Below, in pieces: positions 18,867 to 28,049 of a stretch of 61,704 nt of DNA. Under the pieces are notes generated by a model, which saw only the letters and a program-made list of their open reading frames with translations, was not told the origin of the DNA and made no database searches. The DNA is taken from NCBI GenBank assembly GCA_003211835.1, contig QCRN01000008.1, positions 1 through 61,704 on the forward strand. The letters are read 5' to 3'. The translations under genes were made by a program, and so were the position numbers. The stretch comes from Pelagibacteraceae bacterium AG-461-B04 (GTDB lineage Bacteria; Pseudomonadota; Alphaproteobacteria; Pelagibacterales; AG-422-B15). Positions within the stretch are counted from its first letter, which is position 1. Each line of letters begins with the position of its first letter.

Positions 18867-19696
18867 ATTGGAAAATTATCAATTAATCGAGTACTTCCAA
18901 TATTTGCAGCAATAAAAATTCTTGATTTTGATTTTAAAAATTTTCTTTTTTCTAAATTATCAGTAAGGATTGTTAAGTAATCAATTTTATCTATCCCGTT
19001 CATACGAAGTTCTCGCTTAGCATCAGCTAAAATCTTTGTCGTATTAAGTTTATTTTTAACTTTAGGGATTATATATTTGCATATCTTATTGATTTTATTA
19101 GCTATTTCAATTTCATTAATTTCTAAATATTTGTTTCTTGATGAAAGTGGTAATCCATTTTTATTTCTTACAGTTTTAATAGGAATAATGTTAGTACCAA
19201 AGTTCAGCTCATCTCTCATTTTTTTTATAACAACTAATTGTTGATAATCTTTTTCTCCAAAGAAAGAATTATCAGCTTGAACAATATCAAACAATTTAAT
19301 GACAATATTCTTTACACCTGGAAAATAATTAGGCCTACTTTTTCCACATAAAATTTTTTCTATTTTAAAGTTAGGGCATTTATAATTTGTTTTATATTTA
19401 AGAATTTCATTTTCAATTGGAAGAAATACTATATCAACATCTTCATTTCTTAGGAGATTTAAGTCATTATGAGTGGTCCTAGGGTAATTTTTAAAATCTT
19501 CATTTGGACCAAATTGAGACGGGTTAATGAAAATGCTTACAATTCTAATTGAATTTTTTCTCTTTGCTTTTTGTATCAACTTCATATGCCCCAAGTGAAG
19601 AGCGCCCATAGTCGGTATAAAATTAATAATTAAACCATTCCTTTTTGATTCTTTTATAGTTCTTTTCAAATATTTAATACTTTTAACAATTTTCAT
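18863..19696 (-). CDS. panC: Pantoate-beta-alanine ligase
   Basis: Joins pantoate and beta-alanine with ATP to make pantothenate for coenzyme A. The 277 residues have the nucleotidyltransferase motif PTMGALHLGHMKLI near residue 28 and VSIFINPSQFGPNEDF, FFGEKDYQQ and VRNKNGLPLSSRNKYL. It is the last gene of a minus-strand run beginning at 22991, 4 bp after the glycerophosphodiesterase gene. panB and panD are not in the window. Confidence 0.96.
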   Translation of the reverse strand: MKIVKSIKYLKRTIKESKRNGLIINFIPTMGALHLGHMKLIQKAKRKNSIRIVSIFINPSQFGPNEDFKNYPRTTHNDLNLLRNEDVDIVFLPIENEILKYKTNYKCPNFKIEKILCGKSRPNYFPGVKNIVIKLFDIVQADNSFFGEKDYQQLVVIKKMRDELNFGTNIIPIKTVRNKNGLPLSSRNKYLEINEIEIANKINKICKYIIPKVKNKLNTTKILADAKRELRMNGIDKIDYLTILTDNLEKRKFLKSKSRIFIAANIGSTRLIDNFPI

Positions 19697-19700
19697 TTTT

Positions 19701-20378
19701 TTAAATTAGTAAATTTTCAAAAATACAATTATCTGCAAACTTTTGTGATAATTTAAGCTTCTCGTCATTATTAATTGTCCACGTAAAAGTTGGTAGACTA
19801 TTCTTTCGAAGACTCTGAACGTCTTTACTTTCTATATTATTTATATCAACTGCTATAAAATCTATATTTAATTCTTGTATTGTATTTTTCTTTATCTCGT
19901 TGCCACTTATAATAAGACCTGTGTTGTAATAGGGAGCATTATCACGAAACCATTCACACGCCTTTTGGTCAAATGATTGAAATGCAACCTCTCCTTGATA
20001 TGTTCTTGTCAATTCAACTAATCTTTCTTCAATAATTGGATTAAAGTTAGACTTTATCTCTATTAAAATAGGTACACGAGAATTAACTTGATAAAACATT
20101 TCTTCTAATGTTGGTATTTTTGAGTTTGTGTCTAATAGGTGAATTTTTCTCAACTCATTGCTATGCATTTCAGAAACATTTTTTTCTAAATTGCACAATC
20201 TTTTTAAGTTGTAATCATGAAATACGATTATTTCATGATCTTTAGATAAAACAACGTCACATTCTATAGCAAAATTATTTTTAATAGCATTTTCAAATGC
20301 TTCTAAAGAATTTTCAATTATATAATTTTTGTTATGAAGTCCTCGATGAGCAATTGGCCGCTTCAGGAACTCCTTCAT
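19701..20378 (-). CDS. Glycerophosphodiester phosphodiesterase (first of two)
   Basis: Cleaves glycerophosphodiesters to glycerol-3-phosphate and an alcohol. The 225 residues form a GDPD TIM barrel: catalytic AHRGLHNKNYIIENSLEAF near residue 9, IECDVVLSKD with metal-binding Glu and Asp, VFHDYNLKRL, and IEIKSN in the middle. No signal peptide, so cytoplasmic, like UgpQ. The start overlaps the RidA-like gene by 4 bp (ATGA), and panC follows. A second GDPD is at 48141-48893. Confidence 0.92.
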   Translation of the reverse strand: MKEFLKRPIAHRGLHNKNYIIENSLEAFENAIKNNFAIECDVVLSKDHEIIVFHDYNLKRLCNLEKNVSEMHSNELRKIHLLDTNSKIPTLEEMFYQVNSRVPILIEIKSNFNPIIEERLVELTRTYQGEVAFQSFDQKACEWFRDNAPYYNTGLIISGNEIKKNTIQELNIDFIAVDINNIESKDVQSLRKNSLPTFTWTINNDEKLKLSQKFADNCIFENLLI

Positions 20379-20842
20379 TTTTCAATAATTGAAAAAATTG
20401 ATGAAATCTCTACACACGCATTTTTTGGCAGTGAGATACATCCAACAGCTATTCGTGAATGTTTGCCATTATCTGCGAGTATGTCACAAACCACATCTGA
20501 AGCCCCATTAATTATCGTTGGATGATCTTCAAAACTACTCTCTGAATTGATATAACCTGCAATATGGACACAACTAAAACTTTCTAGGGAATATGATGAG
20601 TATATTTGATCTAAAATAGATAGAGTATTTAGCATGCATATTTTTGCTGCTCTTTTTGCCGTCTCAATTGAATTTTCTGTAGGTACTTTACCTGTTATGA
20701 GTTGATTTTTGATGAGAGGCAACTGTCCAGAAATATAGATTAAATTTCCTATTCTTTTCGTTGGAATGTAATTACCAAGAGTTGAAACCTCAAAGTCTTC
20801 ATAATTTTTATCTATTTCTAAAATTTTATCTTTTAATTTCAT
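20375..20842 (-). CDS. RidA/YjgF-family protein
   Basis: RidA-family proteins form trimers; archetypal members deaminate reactive enamine/imine intermediates from PLP enzymes. The ATG at 20842 gives 155 residues, the size of the longer RidA subgroup. The longer in-frame reading to 20956 lies inside the preceding gene. Visible are GNLIYISGQLPL near residue 30, a mid-protein helix (AKRAAKICMLNTLSILDQ), HIAGYINSESSFEDHPTIINGAS, and VGCISLPKNACVEI near the end. The archetypal Arg of RidA is not evident, so enamine deaminase activity is uncertain. It overlaps both neighbours, implying one operon. Confidence 0.85.
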   Translation of the reverse strand: MKLKDKILEIDKNYEDFEVSTLGNYIPTKRIGNLIYISGQLPLIKNQLITGKVPTENSIETAKRAAKICMLNTLSILDQIYSSYSLESFSCVHIAGYINSESSFEDHPTIINGASDVVCDILADNGKHSRIAVGCISLPKNACVEISSIFSIIEK

Positions 20843-21494
20843 CTTTAATAAAATTATATATTTCTTTCCAGCTGTTTGCACGAAAATCTGCTTCTTTCGG
20901 TGTTTTTGCAAGTTTGGAGAGTCTCTTATCTGAAATATAATGAATAGTTGTTGCACGTTTCACTTCAAGTTTTGAAGAAATAATATGAGGGGCTAGGTCA
21001 TCAATAAAAAAGATCTTGCCGTTATAGCTTTTTACTAACTCTTTTATAACAAGTCCTTTAGGGCCATTACCTGCAATAATCGGCAACTCAAGACCATTAT
21101 CTCTAAAACATGCCTTTCTATCCTCTAGATACTTGAATGGTATATTTGTTAAAATAATTATTTGAAAATTTAATACATTGACGAGATTATTTAACGAATT
21201 AATTGAGTCTTTGACAAAATCAATTTGTCTTGATCTATTTTTAAAAAAATTTTCTAGGTGAAACAAAACATCTTCATTAGAGATTGACTCATTTGAAACC
21301 TTATTTTTTATATTGCCAAAGAGTGCGTATGATTTTAAATCGTACCACATTGAATTACTTTGCAAATAATTCTCAAAACAAGGTAAAAAGTTTAAGAGAA
21401 CTTCATCTGCATCTGAGATTAGCAAATGCTTATCTTGAACAATTACAGTTTTACGGATCTGGTCTATTAGACCTTCGGATAGTTTAGCTTTCAT
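20826..21494 (-). CDS. HAD-superfamily hydrolase-like protein
   Basis: A 222-residue HAD-like protein. Motif I is ISDADEVLLNF with D28 and D30, motif II is IILTNIP near 115, the Lys is in GNGPKGLVIKELV, and motif IV is FFIDDLAPH near 170. Residues 30-110 form an alpha-helical cap. Most likely a small-molecule phosphatase, but the substrate is unknown. It overlaps the RidA-like gene by 17 bp and lies 6 bp after the aldehyde dehydrogenase gene. The ATG at 21494 is the only reasonable start. Confidence 0.75.
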   Translation of the reverse strand: MKAKLSEGLIDQIRKTVIVQDKHLLISDADEVLLNFLPCFENYLQSNSMWYDLKSYALFGNIKNKVSNESISNEDVLFHLENFFKNRSRQIDFVKDSINSLNNLVNVLNFQIIILTNIPFKYLEDRKACFRDNGLELPIIAGNGPKGLVIKELVKSYNGKIFFIDDLAPHIISSKLEVKRATTIHYISDKRLSKLAKTPKEADFRANSWKEIYNFIKDEIKR

Positions 21495-21500
21495 TGCTAA

Positions 21501-22991
21501 CTATTTAATTTCTATAAGTGTAAGCTTAGTTTGAGTGTATTGACCTAACGCTTCAAGTGATTTATCTCTTCCGAAACCTGATTGTTTATACCCCCCGTGA
21601 GGTAATGACATATCTCCATCACTGACACTATTTATCAATACTTTGCCACTCTTAATTCTCTTTGCAAGTTTATGAACTTTATTCAGATCATTGGACCAAA
21701 TCATTGCATTTAGTCCGTAATTTGTATCATTAGCAATTTCTAAAGCTTCATCTTCATTTTCAAAATCTATAGTGCACAAAACTGGACCAAATATTTCTTC
21801 CTTAGCAACTTTCATTGAATTCTTAACATCTTTAAACACTGTAGGGTTAACATAACAACCACCTGTTTCCTGTAAAACTTGTTCACCTCCAGTAATAACA
21901 TTTGCCCCCTCATTTTTGCCAGTGTCAATGTAATCCATAATTCTTTTAGTTTGAGTATGATCAACAATAGAGCCCATCAGAGTACTTGGATCAAAGGGAT
22001 CGCCAGGTGTCCATGGTTTCGAGTACTTTACAACCTTTTCTAAAAATTCATCTTTAATAGAATGCTCTACAAGCAGTCTTGATGGAGCATCACATACTTG
22101 ACCACTATTTCCAAACATTCCGTCAGCAGCCATTTTAGCAGCATGATCTAGATCAGGTGCGTCAGCAAAAATAATATTTGGAGATTTTCCTCCACATTCA
22201 AGTGAAACTCTTTTCATGTTTGATTCACCCGCATAAGATAAAAAATATCTGCCAACTTCTGTAGAGCCAGTAAAACCTAATTTGTCAACATCCATATGCG
22301 TACCAAGAGCTTTTCCAGCAGTAGGGCCAAAACCTGGAATGACATTAAATACTCCTTCTGGTATTCCAGCTTCCATTGCTAATTCAGCAACCCTTAATGC
22401 TGATAGTGGTGATTGTTCAGCTGGTTTTAGAATAAAACTATTTCCAGTTGCAAGTGCTGGAGCAAATTTCCAGCAGGCCATAAGTAATGGGAAATTCCAT
22501 GGAGTAACCGCGCCAACAACTCCTAGCGGTTCTTTAGTAATGGTTGCTATAATATTATCGCTTGTAGGAGCAACATCATCGTACAATTTATCAATAGCCT
22601 CAGCATACCATTTAGTACAATTTATACATGCTGCTATATCTCCTGTCGCTCTTGTTATTGGTTTGCCCATATTTAAAGTTTCTAATAGTCCAAGTTCCAA
22701 AATATTTTTTTTCATTAGGTCTGCGAAATTAAAAAGTATTTTTTTTCTTTTTGAGGGAGCCATTCTTGACCATGAGCCTTTTTCAAAAACTGCTCTTGCT
22801 GCCTTTACAGCATTATTGATATCTTCAACATCACACTCAGACACATTTGCAATTAATGAGCCGTCAACTGGACTTATGCTTTCAAAGGTTTTACCTGTAA
22901 CAGAATTAGTATAATTGCCATTGATGAATGCTTGTGTTTTAAAGTCAATCGATGATTTTTTTTCGATTACATCATTTAGAGCGAGAGCCAT
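21501..22991 (-). CDS. NAD(P)-dependent aldehyde dehydrogenase, PuuC/betaine aldehyde dehydrogenase type
   Basis: Oxidises an aldehyde to an acid. The 496 residues are full length. Visible are GVVGAVTPWNFPLLMACWK (cofactor side), the NAD fold GFTGSTEVGRYF, the catalytic Glu in SLECGGKSPNIIF and the catalytic Cys in NSGQVCDAPSR, followed by EEIFGPVLCTI. The overall pattern is nearest to gamma-glutamyl-aminobutyraldehyde dehydrogenases, but substrate cannot be read from sequence. An AAAGG ribosome-binding site lies 6 bp before the ATG. It heads the operon ALDH-HAD-RidA-GDPD-panC. A PuuB-like oxidase lies far away at 44212. Confidence 0.92.
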   Translation of the reverse strand: MALALNDVIEKKSSIDFKTQAFINGNYTNSVTGKTFESISPVDGSLIANVSECDVEDINNAVKAARAVFEKGSWSRMAPSKRKKILFNFADLMKKNILELGLLETLNMGKPITRATGDIAACINCTKWYAEAIDKLYDDVAPTSDNIIATITKEPLGVVGAVTPWNFPLLMACWKFAPALATGNSFILKPAEQSPLSALRVAELAMEAGIPEGVFNVIPGFGPTAGKALGTHMDVDKLGFTGSTEVGRYFLSYAGESNMKRVSLECGGKSPNIIFADAPDLDHAAKMAADGMFGNSGQVCDAPSRLLVEHSIKDEFLEKVVKYSKPWTPGDPFDPSTLMGSIVDHTQTKRIMDYIDTGKNEGANVITGGEQVLQETGGCYVNPTVFKDVKNSMKVAKEEIFGPVLCTIDFENEDEALEIANDTNYGLNAMIWSNDLNKVHKLAKRIKSGKVLINSVSDGDMSLPHGGYKQSGFGRDKSLEALGQYTQTKLTLIEIK

Positions 22992-23053
22992 AGGGTACCT
23001 TTCAGAAACTTCTTTTATATTTTTTATAAAGTTAATGTAAGATACAGATATTT

Positions 23054-25603
23054 TTATTTTTTTGAAGATTTTTTCTTCGGTATCTTCTTTTTTTTCCCCA
23101 TTTTTTCCATCTTTTTCTCAATTAGATCAATGGCAACTTCAATTTCTATTTCTTCTGGATCAATGTTGTCAGGAATTGTGGCATTTACTGTTTTGTATTT
23201 TATATAGGGACCAAACTTACCTTTCATAACTTTTATTGGCTTCTTATCCTCAGGATGTTCACCAAGAGTTTTGATTTCAGATGAACTTTTTAGCCTTCCT
23301 GGCTTAGCATTTGCTAAAAGTGTTACAGCTCTATTAATTCCAATTTCAAATATCTCTGAATTATCCTCGAGGCTTGCATTTTTGTCACTGCAAGTAATGT
23401 ATCCACCATAGCGACCATAATTTACGCTTATCGTTTCACCATTTTCAGGATGAGTGCCAATTTCTCGAGGAAGGCTTAAAAGATAATTGGCTTTATCAAG
23501 ATCAATTTCTGAAGCTGGTATTCCTTTTGGAATACTAGCTCTTTTTGGTTTTTCTTTTTGATCATTGTCACCAAGTTGTATGTAGGGTCCGAATCTGCCA
23601 CTTAAAAGTTTAATTTCTTTGTTTGTTTCCGTGTCTACTCCAAGAATTTTATCTTCAACCACTTCTTTTATTTTTCTTGGAGAAATAGGTCTTGTAAATT
23701 TACATTCAGGATAATTTGAACAGCCAACGAATGCACCAAATCTACTAACTTTTAAGCTCAGTTCACCTTCACAAGATGGGCAACAGCGTGTGATATTTTT
23801 TCCCTCTGGTTCAACAAAAATATGATTTTTAAGGCTATCATTTAGATGATCCAGAACATTTGTAATTCTTAAATCAGTTACCTCTCCTATATTTGAAGAG
23901 AAATTCTTCCAAAATTTTTCTAGAAATTCTTTCCAATCTATTTGACCAGACGTTATTTCATCAAGTGATTCTTCCATTTCAGCTGTGAATTCATAGTCAA
24001 CGTATTTTGAGAAAAAGCCCTTAAGAAAACCTGTGATGAGAATAGCTCTGTCTTCAGGTATGAAACGATTTTTCTCTACCTCAACATAATTTCTCATTTT
24101 TAAAACTGATATTATACTTGCATAGGTTGACGGCCTTCCAATTCCAAGTTCCTCAAGTTTTTTAACCAATGTTGCCTCTGAATATCTAGGAGGAGGAAGA
24201 GTAAAGTGTTGAGTGCTTAAAGGATCAACATTTTCAATTTTGTCTTCCAGCTTAATGTTGGGAAGGTCCTTATCTTCCTCATTCTCATCTAAATCAGTGT
24301 CATCTGATTTTTTATTAAATTCACTATATATGTTTAAGAAACCATCAAATGTTTGGATTGAGCCATTCGCTCTAAGTTTTAATGATTCATCTTCACTTGA
24401 AATCGTAATTGCAGTCCTTTCAAATGCTGCTGAATTCATTTGACTAGCCAGTGATCTTTTCCAAATTAAGTCATAAAGCTTAAAGCCATCTGTATCTAGA
24501 TACTTCTTCATATCTTCAGGTTTTCTTAACACGTCAGTTGGCCTAATGCCTTCATGGGCTTCCTGAGCATTTTTTGCTTTTTTACTTTTAAAACTCCTAA
24601 TTTCTTTTGGAAGGTACGCTGGATCAAAGTTATCTTTTATAAATCTCCTATATGAGTCTATGGCCTCTTTTGATAAGTCAGTGCTATCTGTCCTCATGTA
24701 AGTTATCAACCCAGTTGTTTCACCGTTTATTTCGACACCTTGGAAAAGACGCTGAGCAATTTGCATTGTTCTTGAGGCCCCAAATCCAAAAATACTTGAG
24801 GCAGTTTGCTGAAGAGTAGATGTACTAAATGGAGCGTCTGGGTTTCTAGAAGCAGGTTTTTTCGTAATGTCTGTAAATTTAAATTTTTTTCCTTTGAAAG
24901 ACTCAGTAACTTTTTTAGCTTCACTTTCATCTTTAAAAGTGAATTTATCTATTTTCTCATTATTAAAATGAGTGAGGTTTGACTCAATAGTATTTTCCAA
25001 GACATCTATATTAGCTTTTATTTTCCAGTATTCTTGAGGTTCAAAAGACTCAATTTCAACTTCCCTTTCACAAATTAGTCTTAGCGCAACTGATTGTACT
25101 CTTCCTGCAGATTTAGCTCCAGGAAGCTTTCTCCATAAAACAGGAGATAAATTAAAACCGAATAAGTAATCCAGGGCTCTTCTTGCTAAATACGCATCAA
25201 CCAATGAGCGGTCAAGTTCTCTTGGATTATCAATACCGTTTTTTACCGCTGATTTGGTGATTTCACTAAACACGACCCTTTTTACAGATTTGTCTTTTAT
25301 AAGCTTTTTTTTATTTAATAATTCAATGATGTGCCAGGCGATGGCTTCACCTTCTCGGTCGGGGTCAGTGGCAAGAAATATATTAGAAGAAGACTCCGCT
25401 GCTTCGTATATTTCTTTAATATGTTTTTTTGAGGTATTTGAAACCTCCCATTCGAATGAGAAATCGTTTTCTGGATCAACTGACCCATTTTTTGAAGGTA
25501 AATCTCGAACATGACCAAAGCTTGCAAGGACATTAAATTCATTACCAAGGTATTTATTAATTGTTTTGGCTTTTGCAGGACTTTCAACAATAACTAAATT
25601 CAT
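23054..25603 (-). CDS. topA: DNA topoisomerase I
   Basis: Type IA enzyme that relaxes negative supercoils. The 849 residues hold a Toprim domain (about 1-120: VIVESPAKAKTINKYLG, LATDPDREGEAIAWH), the catalytic core with the active-site Tyr in GLITYMRTDSTDLS near 308, a four-Cys zinc ribbon (CCPSCEGELSLKVSRFGAF followed by CSNYPEC) near 610-640, three to four C-terminal glycine-rich repeats (LLSGRFGPYIQLG, VNYGRYGGYITC, VMKGKFGPYIKY) and a Lys-rich tail. Such tails bind DNA and RNA polymerase in other bacteria. A TTGACA-type promoter lies upstream. Confidence 0.98.
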   Translation of the reverse strand: MNLVIVESPAKAKTINKYLGNEFNVLASFGHVRDLPSKNGSVDPENDFSFEWEVSNTSKKHIKEIYEAAESSSNIFLATDPDREGEAIAWHIIELLNKKKLIKDKSVKRVVFSEITKSAVKNGIDNPRELDRSLVDAYLARRALDYLFGFNLSPVLWRKLPGAKSAGRVQSVALRLICEREVEIESFEPQEYWKIKANIDVLENTIESNLTHFNNEKIDKFTFKDESEAKKVTESFKGKKFKFTDITKKPASRNPDAPFSTSTLQQTASSIFGFGASRTMQIAQRLFQGVEINGETTGLITYMRTDSTDLSKEAIDSYRRFIKDNFDPAYLPKEIRSFKSKKAKNAQEAHEGIRPTDVLRKPEDMKKYLDTDGFKLYDLIWKRSLASQMNSAAFERTAITISSEDESLKLRANGSIQTFDGFLNIYSEFNKKSDDTDLDENEEDKDLPNIKLEDKIENVDPLSTQHFTLPPPRYSEATLVKKLEELGIGRPSTYASIISVLKMRNYVEVEKNRFIPEDRAILITGFLKGFFSKYVDYEFTAEMEESLDEITSGQIDWKEFLEKFWKNFSSNIGEVTDLRITNVLDHLNDSLKNHIFVEPEGKNITRCCPSCEGELSLKVSRFGAFVGCSNYPECKFTRPISPRKIKEVVEDKILGVDTETNKEIKLLSGRFGPYIQLGDNDQKEKPKRASIPKGIPASEIDLDKANYLLSLPREIGTHPENGETISVNYGRYGGYITCSDKNASLEDNSEIFEIGINRAVTLLANAKPGRLKSSSEIKTLGEHPEDKKPIKVMKGKFGPYIKYKTVNATIPDNIDPEEIEIEVAIDLIEKKMEKMGKKKKIPKKKSSKK

Positions 25604-25629
25604 TTTTTTAAATCACTAATTTTTGCGGA

Positions 25630-25658
25630 TTTAAATATTTATTTTTGCATTTTGTCAA
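25630..25658 (-). promoter_or_regulatory. Predicted promoter of topA
   Basis: Read on the minus strand, a perfect TTGACA (25658-25653) and TTTAAA (25635-25630) are 17 bp apart. The start point would be near 25623, giving a leader of about 20 nt. This is consistent with topA having its own promoter after the terminator-like hairpin of plsY. Confidence 0.55.
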
Positions 25659-25679
25659 ATCTATGAAGAAAATAATATA

Positions 25680-25705
25680 AATAAACCCAGAATACTGGGG
25701 TTATT
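25680..25705 (-). terminator. Hairpin terminator after plsY
   Basis: An 11-bp inverted repeat with one mismatch (25680-25690 and 25695-25705, loop AATA) contains a CCCAG/CTGGG core and overlaps the plsY stop codon. On the minus strand it is followed by a T-rich stretch, TATATTATTTTC. It separates plsY from topA. The plus strand has an even longer T run after it, but no gene reads into it from that side. Confidence 0.6.
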
Positions 25706-26276
25706 TAATTTTTTTTTCTGTACCGTTTACGAGTCTTTTAATATTTTCGTAGTGGGAAATGAAGATTATTAATGTGAGTATAAAAATTAATAATTCATCT
25801 GAATTAAATAAAAAGTAAGTGAGAAGAATAGAGCTAAAACTACTTATCAATGCTGAAAGAGATGAAATTCTAATTACTAAGAAAATAAATAACCATATTA
25901 ATGCAATAAAACTAAATAAGTTAAAATTTATCATAAAGACTATGCCTAAATAAGATGCGAAACCTTTACCTCCTTTAAATTTAAGCCAAACTGGAAATAT
26001 ATGTCCTATAAGAATAAACAAGCTTGATAAGATAATTAATTGCTCATTAATCATTAGAGTTAAATATATAGCTAAGCAAGCTTTACTAAAATCAAGAATA
26101 AGGGTTAATGCAGCTGCACTATAATTTCCAGTTCTAAGGACATTTGTTGTGCCAGTATTTCCTGATCCAAGTTTTCTAATATCATCAAGTTGAAAAAATT
26201 TAGCCAGTATTACGCCTGAGGGTATAGAGCCCAAAATATAAGAAAATAAAATTATTAAGATAACTTCTGTAATCAT
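25701..26276 (-). CDS. plsY: Acyl-phosphate:glycerol-3-phosphate acyltransferase
   Basis: Inner-membrane enzyme that makes lysophosphatidate from acyl-phosphate and glycerol-3-phosphate. The 191 residues show multiple membrane helices and the three family motifs: GSIPSGVILAK (about 17-27), GSGNTGTTNVLRTG (about 37-50) and FKGGKGFASYLG (about 98-109). It works with PlsX (57921), which supplies acyl-phosphate. It follows pyrB without a gap and ends at a hairpin. Confidence 0.96.
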   Translation of the reverse strand: MITEVILIILFSYILGSIPSGVILAKFFQLDDIRKLGSGNTGTTNVLRTGNYSAAALTLILDFSKACLAIYLTLMINEQLIILSSLFILIGHIFPVWLKFKGGKGFASYLGIVFMINFNLFSFIALIWLFIFLVIRISSLSALISSFSSILLTYFLFNSDELLIFILTLIIFISHYENIKRLVNGTEKKIK

Positions 26277-27215
26277 TTATTTAAGTAAAATTGCTAAGCA
26301 GGCCATTCTGATGGCAACACCATTTTCTACTTGTTCATTAATAACTGATTTATTTACGTCATCAGCTAATGAACTCTCTATTTCCACATCTCTATTAATA
26401 GGGCCTGGATGCATTACGAGAACATCTTCTTTAGCATTTTTCAATCTTTCTGATGTAAGACCATATTTTAAAAAGTAATCTTTTGTGCTTGGCAATTCGG
26501 TATCTAAAATTCTTTCATTTTGAATTCTGAGCATCATTACTATGTCAGAGTTATTTATTCCTTTATTTAAATCAGTAAACGTTTCAACTTTATATTTATT
26601 TAAGTCACTAGGTTCAAAATATTTCGGATAAACAAATCTGACGCTAGAGCCCATTTTAGTTAACAAATAGTAATTTGACCTTGCAACACGACTATGTTCT
26701 AGGTCCCCACAGATTGAGACAGTGAGATCTTTAAGAGTTTTTTTGTGATTAAGGATCGTAAATGCGTCAAGCAGTGCTTGGGTAGGGTGTTCATTTACAC
26801 CCTCGCCAGCATTGATTACGGGACATTCTAATAGATTTGAAATTTTTTCTGCAGAATTATCCTCATTGTGTCTTATTATTACAAGGTCAGGATTCATTGC
26901 TCCTATAGTTTGCGCTGTATCAAATAAAGTCTCACCTTTTCTAAGAGAGGAGCCTTGAATATTCATATTAACCACGTCAGCTCCCAACCGTTTAGCCGCA
27001 ATTTCAAAGGATATTAATGTTCTTGTAGAAGGTTCAAAAAAAAGATTAATTACTGTTCTTCCAGTAAGAATAGGATAGTTTTTATTTTTTTCTTTATTCT
27101 TAAGTTTAAAAAAAATTCCAAGCTCTATAATTTTATTAATGTCTTCAACAGTAAGATATTTTATTCCCAATAAATGTTTTTGACTTATTTCAGGTATTTT
27201 AATATCGCTAGACAT
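26277..27215 (-). CDS. pyrB: Aspartate carbamoyltransferase, catalytic chain
   Basis: Condenses aspartate and carbamoyl phosphate in pyrimidine synthesis. The 312 residues carry the carbamoyl-phosphate site PSTRTLISFE near 56-65, MNIQGSSLRKGETLFDT, HPTQALLDAF near 140 and HPGPINRDVE. No pyrI or pyrC partner is adjacent. It overlaps ruvX by one base, and plsY follows immediately. The pairing of pyrB with ruvX upstream and plsY downstream is common in alphaproteobacteria, though there pyrC often lies between. Confidence 0.97.
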   Translation of the reverse strand: MSSDIKIPEISQKHLLGIKYLTVEDINKIIELGIFFKLKNKEKNKNYPILTGRTVINLFFEPSTRTLISFEIAAKRLGADVVNMNIQGSSLRKGETLFDTAQTIGAMNPDLVIIRHNEDNSAEKISNLLECPVINAGEGVNEHPTQALLDAFTILNHKKTLKDLTVSICGDLEHSRVARSNYYLLTKMGSSVRFVYPKYFEPSDLNKYKVETFTDLNKGINNSDIVMMLRIQNERILDTELPSTKDYFLKYGLTSERLKNAKEDVLVMHPGPINRDVEIESSLADDVNKSVINEQVENGVAIRMACLAILLK

Positions 27216-27709
27216 TAATACTTACTTTTCATTATATAATTTATAGCACCCTCTAAGATAAATGCTGCGGCTAAGTTATCAATGTCTTTTTTAACCTGTT
27301 TTTTTTTAGATCTGCTTTTTTCATTTTTCACATAATTTCTCTCAACAGCAACTGTAGACAGTCTTTCATCCCAAAATGCATATTTGATGTTTATTTCATT
27401 ACACATCTTTTCAGCTTTATCTTTTACAGACTGTGCACTTCTTCCTTCAGTTCCATCCATATTCTTAGGAAGTCCAAATATAATACCTTTTATATTATAT
27501 TCTGAGATAATACTTTTTAGTATATCAATAATTTTGCTAAATTTATCCTCACTAATAGTTCGTAAAGGTAAGGCACCATCTAAACTATGAGTTGATATTG
27601 ATACACCTATCCTTTTTTTACCCAGATCTAATCCCATAATTCTATTTTGATTTAAAAGAAATGGTTTGAATTCATATAAATCATCTACTTTGTTTGTTGA
27701 ATTAAGCAT
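27215..27709 (-). CDS. ruvX: Putative pre-16S rRNA nuclease / Holliday junction resolvase-like protein
   Basis: YqgF-family RNase H-fold nuclease that trims the 5' end of 16S rRNA. The 164 residues have MGLDLGKKRIGVSIS near 24-38 with the catalytic Asp, GLPKNMDGTEG, WDERLSTVAVER and DNLAAAFIL. The N-terminal 20 residues extend beyond the usual start. The gene is divergent from gatC with 48 bp between the two start codons. Confidence 0.92.
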   Translation of the reverse strand: MLNSTNKVDDLYEFKPFLLNQNRIMGLDLGKKRIGVSISTHSLDGALPLRTISEDKFSKIIDILKSIISEYNIKGIIFGLPKNMDGTEGRSAQSVKDKAEKMCNEINIKYAFWDERLSTVAVERNYVKNEKSRSKKKQVKKDIDNLAAAFILEGAINYIMKSKY

Positions 27710-27757
27710 TTTTTATATGTATATCATAGATTGTTTAAACCTTATATATTAGAAAAT

Positions 27758-28045
27758 ATGGAATTTGATAAAGACGGTCTTTACAAATTAGGAAAGTTAT
27801 CAAAAATTCAGATTGATGAGAGCAAGTTAAAGTCATTATCATCAGATCTTGGCTCAATCATAGAGTTTATCGACAGACTAAAAAGCATTGATACAGAAAA
27901 TGTTGATCCAACTTCAAATTCGTTAGATCAATCATTGGTTATGAGAGATGATATTGCCTCAGACGTGAATTCAGCTAATGAGATACTAGAAAATGCTCCA
28001 CAGAAAGAGCTAGACTTTTTTTCTGTACCCAAAGTAATTGAATAA
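27758..28045 (+). CDS. gatC: Asp-tRNA(Asn)/Glu-tRNA(Gln) amidotransferase subunit C
   Basis: GatC stabilises the GatA-GatB complex. The ATG at 27758 gives 95 residues, the normal size. The sequence has the GatC pattern LGKLSKIQIDESKLKSLSSD near the start, a central helix IEFIDRLKSIDTENVDPT and the C-terminal VMRDDIASDV...FFSVPKVIE. A TATATT at 27745-27750 ends seven bases before the ATG. gatA begins 5 bp after the stop. Confidence 0.94.
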   Translation: MEFDKDGLYKLGKLSKIQIDESKLKSLSSDLGSIIEFIDRLKSIDTENVDPTSNSLDQSLVMRDDIASDVNSANEILENAPQKELDFFSVPKVIE

Positions 28046-28049
28046 AATC

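Noticed and set aside
22282-22914. A 210-codon open frame antisense to the aldehyde dehydrogenase gene
   Set aside because: It mirrors the codon structure of the strongly conserved dehydrogenase, has no recognisable domain and lies wholly inside that gene.
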